Made by a program: the position numbers and the translations under genes
The notes under the pieces: model-generated
Databases searched by the model: none
What the model saw: the letters and a program-made list of their open reading frames with translations, nothing else
What the model was told of the DNA's origin: nothing
Shown here: in pieces, positions 55,270 through 64,000 of the stretch
Numbering within the stretch: the stretch's first letter is position 1
Layout: each line of letters begins with the position of its first letter
Assembly (NCBI RefSeq): GCF_900104795.1
Contig: NZ_FNTG01000001.1
Location: forward strand, 806,001 to 870,000
DNA from: Burkholderia sp. WP9
GTDB taxonomy: Bacteria; Pseudomonadota; Gammaproteobacteria; Burkholderiales; Burkholderiaceae
Length of the DNA stretch: 64,000 nt
Reading direction: 5' to 3'

Positions 55270-57225
55270 CTAACCGATTTGTTCGAGTTCCTCGTGAGTC
55301 TCGAGCCATTCGGCTTCGAGCGCCTCGAGGCGCGCGTTCACGTCTGCCTGACGGCGGATCGCCTCCGTCAGTTTGCTTTTATGGGCGGGCTCGTAACTCG
55401 CCGGATCGGCGACGAACGCATCGAGCGTCGCTTTCTCCGCGTTGAGCGTGTCCATTTCCTTTTCGATCTTGGTGATCCGGCTTTGCAACGGTTTTTTCAG
55501 ATGTGCGAGCTTCTGACGCGTTTCGGCTTCGAGGCGCCGCTGTTCCTTGCGGTTGACGCCGTTGTCCGCACCGCCGTCAGCGCCATTGCCGCCGTTCGAC
55601 GCCGTGCCCGCCTTGAGCGCCGCGCGCTGTTCGGCCGCGTGCTGAAGCAGCCAGTCGCGGTAGTCGTCGAGGTCGCCGTCGAACTCCTGCAGGCGATGTT
55701 TCGCGACCAGCATGAACTGATCCGTGGTGGCGCGCAGCAGGTGCCGGTCGTGCGACACCAGAATCAGCGTGCCTTCGAACTGGGCGAGCGCCATGGTCAG
55801 CGCGTGACGCGTTTCGAGATCCAGGTGATTGGTCGGTTCGTCGAGCAGCAGCAGGTTCGGCTTTTGCCAGATGATCAGCGCGAGCGCGAGGCGGGCCTTT
55901 TCGCCGCCTGAGAAGGGCGCGATCTTCGAGGTCGCCATCTCGCCGGAAAAGTTGAAGCTGCCGAGGAAGTCGCGCAATTCCTGCTCGCGCGTGTCCGGGG
56001 CGAGGCGCGCGAGGTGCTGCAACGGCGTGTCGTCGGGGCGCAGGGTTTCGAGCTGATGCTGCGCGAAATAGCCGATGCGCAGCCCCTTGCCTTCCCGCAC
56101 GTGGCCGCCGAGCGCCTCGAGCGTGCCGGCGAGCGTCTTGATCAGCGTGGACTTGCCCTGGCCGTTCGCGCCAAGCAGACCAATGCGCTGCCCGTTCTGG
56201 ATCGACAGCATGACGTGATCGACGATCGGAATCTCGATGCTGGGTTGGTCTTCGCTGCGATAGCCGCAGCGCACGTCTTCCATCACCATCATCGGATTCG
56301 GCGCGGAATCGGGCGTGCGGAACTCGAACGTGAACGGCGAGGCCGCATGCGCCGGCGCGATCAGCTCCATCTTTTCCAACGCCTTGACGCGGCTTTGCGC
56401 CTGGCGCGCCTTGGTGGCCTGCGCCTTGAAGCGGTTGATGTAACTCTGCAAATGCTCGACCGTGCGCTGCTGTTTCTCGTATGCGCTTTGCTGCAACGCG
56501 ATCTGCTGCGCGCGCAGCACTTCGAATTGCGAGTAATTGCCGCCGTAGCGCTTGATCTGCTGTTGCTCCAGATGCAGCGTGACGTTGCAGACCGAATCGA
56601 GGAATTCGCGGTCGTGCGAGATCACGATCAGCGTGCCCGGATAACGGGCCAGCCAGTCTTCCAGCCAGACGATCGCGTCGAGGTCCAGGTGGTTGGTCGG
56701 TTCGTCGAGCAGCAGCAGGTCGGAGCGGCACATCAGCGCCTGCGCGAGATTCAGCCGCATGCGCCAGCCGCCCGAAAAGCTGCTGACCGGTTCGCGTGTC
56801 TGGTCGAGCGTGAAGCCGAGCCCTAGCAGCAGGGCTTCGGCGCGCGCGGGCGCAGTGTAGCCGTCGGCGTCGGCGAATGCGGCGTGCGCTTCGCCTTCGG
56901 CCGCGCCGTCATGGGCGGCGGAGGCGGCGGCAATGCGCGCTTCGATCGTGCGTAAGGCGGCGTCGCCATCCAGCGTGTAGGCGAGGGCGGTTTTGTCCGC
57001 GGCCGGCGTTTCCTGCGCGACGTGCGCGATCTGCCAGGTCGGCGGGATCGAAAAATCGCCGCCGTCCGCATGCAGCTCGCCGCGCAGTACGGCGAACAGC
57101 GTTGACTTGCCCGCGCCGTTCGCCCCCACCAGGCTGGCCTTTTCGCCGGGATTGAGGGTGAACGTGGTGTTGTCGAAGAGCGGCTTGGTGCCGCGCGCTA
57201 GGCTGAACTGGTTAAAGCGGATCAC
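55270..57225 (-). CDS. ABC-F family ATPase (YheS-like)
   Basis: 651 residues, two ABC domains and no membrane spans. Domain 1: GANGAGKST, SFSGGWRMRLNLAQALM, LLLLDEPTNHLDLDA. Interdomain linker about 240-310 (Gln/Lys/Arg-rich). Domain 2: GANGQGKST, FSGGEKARLALAL, LLLLDEPTNHLDLET. The C-terminus has a Lys/Glu coiled coil (LKKPLQSRITKIEKEMDTLN). ABC-F proteins of this subgroup act on stalled ribosomes. RBS and start ATG 57223-57225 look normal. Confidence 0.92.
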   Translation of the reverse strand: MIRFNQFSLARGTKPLFDNTTFTLNPGEKASLVGANGAGKSTLFAVLRGELHADGGDFSIPPTWQIAHVAQETPAADKTALAYTLDGDAALRTIEARIAAASAAHDGAAEGEAHAAFADADGYTAPARAEALLLGLGFTLDQTREPVSSFSGGWRMRLNLAQALMCRSDLLLLDEPTNHLDLDAIVWLEDWLARYPGTLIVISHDREFLDSVCNVTLHLEQQQIKRYGGNYSQFEVLRAQQIALQQSAYEKQQRTVEHLQSYINRFKAQATKARQAQSRVKALEKMELIAPAHAASPFTFEFRTPDSAPNPMMVMEDVRCGYRSEDQPSIEIPIVDHVMLSIQNGQRIGLLGANGQGKSTLIKTLAGTLEALGGHVREGKGLRIGYFAQHQLETLRPDDTPLQHLARLAPDTREQELRDFLGSFNFSGEMATSKIAPFSGGEKARLALALIIWQKPNLLLLDEPTNHLDLETRHALTMALAQFEGTLILVSHDRHLLRATTDQFMLVAKHRLQEFDGDLDDYRDWLLQHAAEQRAALKAGTASNGGNGADGGADNGVNRKEQRRLEAETRQKLAHLKKPLQSRITKIEKEMDTLNAEKATLDAFVADPASYEPAHKSKLTEAIRRQADVNARLEALEAEWLETHEELEQIG

Positions 57226-57360
57226 GAAGAGGCCGGCTGGAGAAAACCGCTATTTTAGACTGCCGGGGCTGACACCGGGCGCTCAGCCGGGATCGTCCAT
57301 TCGGCCGACTGTACCGGCGAAGCTTTTGGCATAGACTGACGGCTTTTACGGGGGGAGCAC

Positions 57361-57840
57361 ATGGCATCGATTTATTCGTTTTCGGCGCGCACGCTGGGTG
57401 GCGAGGAAGTGAGCCTTGGGCAGTATGACGGCAAGGTTTTGCTGATCGTCAATACGGCAAGCGAATGCGGGTTCACGCCGCAGTACGCCGGCTTGCAAAA
57501 GCTGTACGACACCTACGCGGCGCGCGGGCTCACGGTACTCGGTTTTCCCTGCAACCAGTTCGGCAAGCAGGAGCCGGGCGACGCCGCGCAGATCGGCAGC
57601 TTCTGCGAAAAGAATTACGGCGTGACTTTCCCGATGTTCGACAAGGTCGACGTGAACGGTGCGAACGCGCATCCGCTGTTCCGCTACCTGACCGGTGAAG
57701 CGCCGGGTGTGCTCGGTCTGGAGGCGATCAAGTGGAATTTCACCAAGTTTCTGATCGACCGTGACGGCAACGTGGTGAAGCGTTACGCGCCGCTGACGAA
57801 GCCCGAGGCGATTACCGAGGATATCGAAAAGCTGCTGTGA
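57361..57840 (+). CDS. Glutathione peroxidase (thiol peroxidase of the GPx family)
   Basis: 159 residues. Active-site NTASECGFTPQYAGLQKLYD carries the peroxidatic Cys (about 36) rather than selenocysteine; resolving region FPCNQFGKQEPG and Trp in KWNFTKFLIDRDG complete the tetrad. Reduces peroxides with thioredoxin or glutathione. GGGGGGAGCAC precedes the ATG. Single gene. Confidence 0.94.
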   Translation: MASIYSFSARTLGGEEVSLGQYDGKVLLIVNTASECGFTPQYAGLQKLYDTYAARGLTVLGFPCNQFGKQEPGDAAQIGSFCEKNYGVTFPMFDKVDVNGANAHPLFRYLTGEAPGVLGLEAIKWNFTKFLIDRDGNVVKRYAPLTKPEAITEDIEKLL

Positions 57841-58070
57841 GACGCGGTGGGAAACAAGAGTTGGCCTCGCGTCGTCGCTAAAGGCCGGTACTGTTGCGAC
57901 ACGGCTGCAGCGCAAGCGCCCTTACGGCCTTGGGTTAGTCCTGGGCGTGAGTCCTTAGCGCGGCTGCCTTGCTGGACTGCTTAGAATCGGCAGCCGGCCG
58001 GCTGGGCGCGGGCGCCGACTTCAGATTCACGCCGTTGCGGCGAATCAGCGCTGTTTGCAGCAGCGCGGCC

Positions 58071-59522
58071 TCACAGAATTGGCGAAAAGAGCCGCGCCAC
58101 ATGCATGAGCACGCGCTTTAAAGCGCTTGCCTGCCGGTACTCGTTGCGGTCGATTTCGCGCGATTCGGCGAAGTCGGCCAGCAGCATCGTTTCGACCTCT
58201 TCGGCGAAGCCGCGATCCACGGTCAGCACCATGATCTCGAAGTTCAGGCGGAACGAGCGGTTGTCGAGGTTGGCGCTGCCGACTGCCGCGGCCACGCTGT
58301 CGATCAGCACGACCTTCTGATGCAGGAAGCCCGGCTGGTAGCGGAAGATCCGGATGCCCGCGCGCAGCGAGTCATACGCATACAGCTTCGAGGCCGCGAA
58401 CACGACGAGGTGATCGCGCCGGCTCGGAATCAGAATGCGTACGTCCACGCCGCGCAGCGCCGCGAGCCGTAATGCCGAGAACACGGCTTCATCGGGAATC
58501 AGGTAGGGCGAGGTGATCCAGATCCGCTCGCGCGCCGCATTGATCGCTTCGACGAAAAAGAGCGAGCAGGTCTCCTGCTTGTCCGCCGGGCCGCTCGGCA
58601 CCACGAGGCAATGCATGCCCTGGCCGCCATCAGGCTGGATGGCCGGAGGGGGCGGCATGTCGAATTCGGGCAACTGCTGCGTGGCCCAGTGCCAGTCTTC
58701 GGTGAAGACGAACTGAATGCTTGCAACCGCTGGGCCGCGCACTTCGATATGCGTATCGCGCCATGGCGAAAGTGGTGGCTTGCCGCCGAGATATTCCACG
58801 CCCACGTTGTGTCCGCCGACAAACGCGCGTTCGCCGTCCACCGAAACGATCTTGCGGTGATTGCGGAAGTTCACCTGCAGACGGTTGACGAAACGGCGAT
58901 GGGTGGCGAACGGATGCGTCTCCACGCCGCCCGCGCGTAGCGCCGCCACATAGCGGTGAGGCAGATCGAAGCTGCCGATGCTGTCGTACAGGAAGTAGAC
59001 GCGCACGCCCTGTTTTGCTTTCGCAATCAGTGCGTCTTTGAGCATCTCGCCGAGCGCGTCGTCGCGCACGATGAAGAACTGCACGATTACGTAACGGCGC
59101 GCGTTCTCGATCGCTTCGAAGATGGCCTCGAAAGTCGCCGCGCCGTTGACCAGCGTGCGCACCGTGTTGCCGGGCAGAAACGGCATGCCGCCAAGACGCG
59201 TGAGCGAATGCACGAGCCTGCCGCCCAGCTCCAGCGTGGGCAGGTTCGCCGACGAAGCGCGCGTGTCCCATTCCGGCGGATGCGCGCGTGTGCGCAGCAG
59301 TTCGTTTTCGACGCGGCGCGCATCCGCATAGCCGGCAAACTTGCTGCGGCCGAGGAACAGATACGGGATCAGCGTCAGATAGGGCATTGCGACCAGCGAC
59401 ACGGCCCACGCAATCGCGCCTTGCGATGTGCGGGTGTTCAGAATCGCATGGCACGCCGCGACCACGCCGAGAATATGGCAGAGGCCGACCAGCGTGCCGA
59501 TGTGAAGCAGGTCGAATTGCAT
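58071..59522 (-). CDS. cls: Cardiolipin synthase (ClsA-type, two HKD motifs)
   Basis: 483 residues. Two N-terminal membrane spans (LVGLCHILGVVAACHAILNT; AIAWAVSLVAMPYLTLIPYL), then two phospholipase-D domains. HKD 1 is NFRNHRKIVSVDGERAFVGG (about 217-236) and HKD 2 LHQKVVLIDSVAAAVGSAN (about 395-413). Condenses phosphatidylglycerol to cardiolipin at the inner membrane. The start ATG 59520-59522 opens MQFDLLHIGTLVG. Confidence 0.9.
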   Translation of the reverse strand: MQFDLLHIGTLVGLCHILGVVAACHAILNTRTSQGAIAWAVSLVAMPYLTLIPYLFLGRSKFAGYADARRVENELLRTRAHPPEWDTRASSANLPTLELGGRLVHSLTRLGGMPFLPGNTVRTLVNGAATFEAIFEAIENARRYVIVQFFIVRDDALGEMLKDALIAKAKQGVRVYFLYDSIGSFDLPHRYVAALRAGGVETHPFATHRRFVNRLQVNFRNHRKIVSVDGERAFVGGHNVGVEYLGGKPPLSPWRDTHIEVRGPAVASIQFVFTEDWHWATQQLPEFDMPPPPAIQPDGGQGMHCLVVPSGPADKQETCSLFFVEAINAARERIWITSPYLIPDEAVFSALRLAALRGVDVRILIPSRRDHLVVFAASKLYAYDSLRAGIRIFRYQPGFLHQKVVLIDSVAAAVGSANLDNRSFRLNFEIMVLTVDRGFAEEVETMLLADFAESREIDRNEYRQASALKRVLMHVARLFSPIL

Positions 59523-59641
59523 AGGTGGACGAAGGGTTGGCGAGGGGCTGGCCTGGCTGGCTCGATGAGCGCCGGGTAGCTGAGCTCGCCCATCTTACCG
59601 AACGCGCGTGCATTCGGGGCGCGTGCGGCTCGAGGCGGGTG

Positions 59642-59667
59642 GTTTTGCTGCGCGAGCGCAGCAAAAC
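59642..59667 (-). terminator. Hairpin immediately after prmB
   Basis: GTTTTGCTGCG, loop CGAG, CGCAGCAAAAC: an 11-bp perfect stem starting one base after the prmB stop (minus strand). No extra U-tract follows beyond the stem, so strength is uncertain. Confidence 0.55.
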
Positions 59668-59668
59668 T

Positions 59669-60553
59669 TTAGACCGGCAAATCAGCCGCCTGAATCAGGA
59701 ACACGTTGTCGTCGCCGGCGCTGGTCGACAGCCAGACCAGATCGAGGCCGCCGAACGCCGCTTCCACGTGCGCGCGCTCATTGCCGATTTCCACCACCAG
59801 CACGCCTTCATCGGTCAGCCAGTTGCGCGCTTCGGCGATGATCCGGCGCACGATGTCCATGCCATCGGCGCCACCTGCCAGCGCCATATCCGGCTCGTGC
59901 TTGTACTCGGCAGGCAGTTCCTGCATGGACGCCGCGTTCACGTACGGCGGGTTGGTGATGATCACGTCGTAGCGGCGCTCGGCGAGCGGGGCATACAGGT
60001 CGCCTTCGAACAGGGCGATGCGGTCGTCGAGCTTGTAGTCCGTGACGTTGCGCGTGGCGACTTCCAGTGCGGGCGCGGACAGATCCACCGCATCGATATC
60101 CGCGTTCGGGAACGCATGGGCCGCGAGAATCGCGAGGCAGCCGGAGCCGGTGCACAACTCCAGCACGGCGCTGACCTGTTCGGGATCTTCCACGTAGGGC
60201 TGCAAACCGTCCTGCAGCAGTTCGCCGATGAACGAGCGCGGCACGATCACGCGTTCGTCCACATAGAAGCGGAAGCCGTGCATCCAGGCTTCCTGCGTGA
60301 TGTAGGCGGCCGGCACGCGCTCGGTGGCGCGGCGCTCGATCACGTTCAGCACGGCGTCGACTTCAGCGGCGCTCAAACGCGCGTCGAGAAACGGCTCCAG
60401 CAGATCGAGCGGCAGATGCAGCGTGTGCAGGATCAGATAGGCGGCTTCGTCGTAAGCATTGGCCGAACCGTGGCCGAACGACAGATCGGCCTGGTTGAAA
60501 CGCGAAACCGCGAAACGCAGCAGGTCGCGAACGGTGGAAAACGGGAGCGTCAT
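59669..60553 (-). CDS. prmB: Ribosomal protein L3 N5-glutamine methyltransferase
   Basis: 294 residues from ATG 60551-60553 (MTLPFSTVRDLLRFAVSRFN). AdoMet-binding VLELCTGSGCLAILAA, and the N-P-P-Y glutamine-methylating motif in DVIITNPPYVNAASM. Helical N-terminal domain as in PrmB; WMHGFRFYVDERVIVPRS matches PrmB more than PrmC. Starts 16 bp after dapE, so probably co-transcribed with it. Confidence 0.92.
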   Translation of the reverse strand: MTLPFSTVRDLLRFAVSRFNQADLSFGHGSANAYDEAAYLILHTLHLPLDLLEPFLDARLSAAEVDAVLNVIERRATERVPAAYITQEAWMHGFRFYVDERVIVPRSFIGELLQDGLQPYVEDPEQVSAVLELCTGSGCLAILAAHAFPNADIDAVDLSAPALEVATRNVTDYKLDDRIALFEGDLYAPLAERRYDVIITNPPYVNAASMQELPAEYKHEPDMALAGGADGMDIVRRIIAEARNWLTDEGVLVVEIGNERAHVEAAFGGLDLVWLSTSAGDDNVFLIQAADLPV

Positions 60554-60569
60554 CGCAATAGTCCTTGGG

Positions 60570-62279
<1,710 letters not shown>

Positions 62280-62280
<1 letters not shown>

Positions 62281-63107
62281 CAGTCGCCTCGCAGCAGCTC
62301 GTTCAGGCCGACCTTCGCACGCGTCTTGGCGTCGACCTTCTTCACGATCACGGCGCAGTAGAGGCTGTGCGAACCGTCTTTCGACGGCAGGTTGCCCGCC
62401 ACCACCACCGAACCCGCCGGAATGCGGCCATACGTGACTTCGCCGGTTTCGCGGTCGTAAATCTTGGTGCTCTGGCCGAGGTACACGCCCATCGAGATCA
62501 CCGAATTCTCTTCGACGATCACGCCTTCCACCACTTCCGAACGCGCGCCGATGAAGCAGTTGTCTTCAATGATGACCGGGTTCGCCTGCAGCGGCTCCAG
62601 CACGCCGCCGATGCCCACGCCGCCCGACAGGTGAACGTTCTTGCCGATCTGTGCGCACGAACCGACGGTGGCCCACGTGTCGACCATCGTGCCTTCGTCC
62701 ACGTACGCGCCGATGTTGGTGTACGACGGCATCAGCACGACGTTCTTCGCGATGAACGAGCCGCGGCGCGCAATGGCGGGCGGCACCACGCGAAAGCCGC
62801 CGGCGGCGAAGTCTTCAGCGGTGTAGTTGGCGAACTTGGACGGCACCTTGTCGTAGAACTGCGAGTAACCGCCGGCCGGCATCGGCGCGTTGTCTTCCAG
62901 GCGGAACGACAGCAGCACGGCTTTCTTCAGCCACTGATTGACGACCCAGTCGCCGTCTTTCTTCTCGGCGACGCGCAGTGCGCCCTTGTCCAGTTGCTCG
63001 ATGGCGTGGGCGACGGCTTCGCGCACGTCGGCCGGAGCGGCCTTCGGCGACAGTTCGGCGCGGTTTTCCCAGGCGGTGTCAATGATCTGCTGAAGTTGTT
63101 GCGACAT
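62280..63107 (-). CDS. dapD: 2,3,4,5-tetrahydropyridine-2,6-dicarboxylate N-succinyltransferase
   Basis: 275 residues, starting [20 protein letters not shown]. Succinylates tetrahydrodipicolinate in the lysine/diaminopimelate pathway. Helical N-terminal domain, then left-handed beta-helix hexapeptides ([40 protein letters not shown]) and [17 protein letters not shown]. Length matches the family exactly. The order dapC-dapD-(arsC-like)-dapE is a common beta-proteobacterial cluster. Confidence 0.96.
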
Positions 63108-63178
63108 ATGCGTGCTTTATCGAAGAGTTGAAGTCTGAAGAAGGGGTGCGGTGCGCGAGGGTTGCAATCAGTGAAGAC

Positions 63179-64000
63179 TCAACCCGCCAGCGCACGGCAA
63201 AAGTCGACGATCCGCTGCGCGCCTTGCGTGCATTCGTCGACGTCGGCGACGAGCGCCATGCGCACGAAATTGCGGCCGGGGTTCACACCATGCGCAGTGC
63301 GCGCGAGGAACGAGCCCGGCAGAACCGTCACATTATAGTCGGCGTAGAGGCGCTGGGCGAACTCGGTGTCCGTGAGACCGGTGCGCGAGACGTCCGCCCA
63401 CAGGTAGAACGCGGCATCCGGCAGGCGCACGTCGAGCACCTCGGCGAGCATTGGCGTGACCGTGGAAAACTTCTGCACATACTTCGCGCGGTTCTCGCGC
63501 ACGTGCGCTTCGTCATTCCAGGCCGCGATGCTGGCATTCTGGAACACGGTCGACAAGGCCGCGCCGTGGTATGTCCGGTATAGCAGGAAGCTCTTGAGAA
63601 TCGCCGCGTCCCCCGCGACGAATCCCGAGCGCATGCCCGGCACGTTCGAGCGCTTGGACAGGCTCGACAGCATGATGAGCCGCTCGAACCCGCGGCCGAG
63701 CTTGTGGGCCGCTTCCAGACCGCCGAGCGGCGGGCTGGCTTCGTCGAAATAGATTTCGGAGTAGCACTCGTCCGAGGCGATCACGAAACCGTAGCGGTCC
63801 GACAGCGCGAACAGCTCGCGCCAGTCGTCGAGCGTGAGCACCGCGCCGGTCGGATTGCCGGGCGAGCAGACGTAAAGCAGCTGCGTGCGCGCCCAGATAT
63901 CGGCCGGCACCGCCGAATAGTCGCAGGCAAAGTTGCGCGCCGGGTCGCTATTGACGAAGTACGGCTGCGCGCCGCCCAGAATCGCCGCGCCTTCGTAGAT
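63179..64000 (-). CDS. dapC: Succinyldiaminopimelate transaminase DapC, partial (runs off right edge)
   Basis: The frame is open from the stop at 63179 through the window edge; at least 274 residues are visible and the N-terminus is missing. Fold-type I aminotransferase: YVCSPGNPTGAVLTLDDWRE, VIASDECYSEIYFDE, PLP-lysine in LSSLSKRSNVPGMRSGFVAG, and the C-terminal YADYNVTVLPGSFLARTAHG with FVRMAL. The ATG 63910 is internal, because the 30 codons before it (IYEGAAILGGAQPYFV...) also fit the family. It supplies N-succinyl-LL-DAP to DapE. Confidence 0.92.
   Translation of the reverse strand: MYEGAAILGGAQPYFVNSDPARNFACDYSAVPADIWARTQLLYVCSPGNPTGAVLTLDDWRELFALSDRYGFVIASDECYSEIYFDEASPPLGGLEAAHKLGRGFERLIMLSSLSKRSNVPGMRSGFVAGDAAILKSFLLYRTYHGAALSTVFQNASIAAWNDEAHVRENRAKYVQKFSTVTPMLAEVLDVRLPDAAFYLWADVSRTGLTDTEFAQRLYADYNVTVLPGSFLARTAHGVNPGRNFVRMALVADVDECTQGAQRIVDFCRALAG

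Overview
The window is a high-GC, gene-dense chromosomal segment of a beta-proteobacterium, most likely Paraburkholderia or a close Burkholderiaceae relative. The evidence is protein-level resemblance (SuhB, LplT, CysS, AccA, LysC, FabI, DapD), the isocitrate lyase/malate synthase block, the gltX-tRNA block, and the use of GTG and TTG starts. Species cannot be fixed from sequence reading alone.

Layout. Positions 1-186 hold the N-terminus of a chemoreceptor running off the left edge. Positions 187-5767 look accessory: visibly more AT-rich, sparsely coded, and dominated by one large gene. That gene encodes an N-terminal PD-(D/E)xK restriction-endonuclease-like domain and a C-terminal PIN-like nuclease domain, and it has been split by an IS3-family element (2841-4127, 3-bp GTC target duplication). 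Removing the IS and one GTC copy restores one open frame of 755 codons. From 5768 on the region is core chromosome: lplT and suhB; trmJ and cysE, followed by a (GAAGCC)n hexanucleotide array; lpxH, two cyclophilins and a TPR protein; cysS, an AlkA-like glycosylase with a histone-H1-like tail, accA, tilS and lysC; a tRNA-Ser; fabI; a YejABEF-type peptide ABC transporter whose ATPase gene carries a frameshift; an NlpC/P60 hydrolase; and a patatin lipoprotein.

From 30.8 kb: gltX and five tRNAs (Ala, then Glu-Asp twice), a GNAT protein, an AraC regulator, an RraA-like protein and a GGCT-fold protein. The glyoxylate-shunt block follows (aceB, HAD dehalogenase, LysR, universal stress protein, aceA), then a RhlE-type DEAD-box helicase and an acyl-CoA-binding protein. 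The tsaB-rimI-udg-DUF1853 run is next, then thiD, a second lplT, alr, radA, a CoA-transferase, an ABC-F ATPase, glutathione peroxidase and cardiolipin synthase. The window closes with prmB, dapE, an ArsC/Spx-like protein, dapD and a partial dapC on the minus strand.

How the genes work together: aceA and aceB form the glyoxylate bypass. lysC, dapD, dapC and dapE belong to the succinylase branch of lysine/diaminopimelate synthesis. The two lplT copies, lpxH, fabI, accA and cls form an envelope-lipid theme. tilS, trmJ, tsaB, gltX, cysS and the tRNA genes serve tRNA supply and modification. The item most likely to represent an undescribed system is the IS-split dual-nuclease gene.
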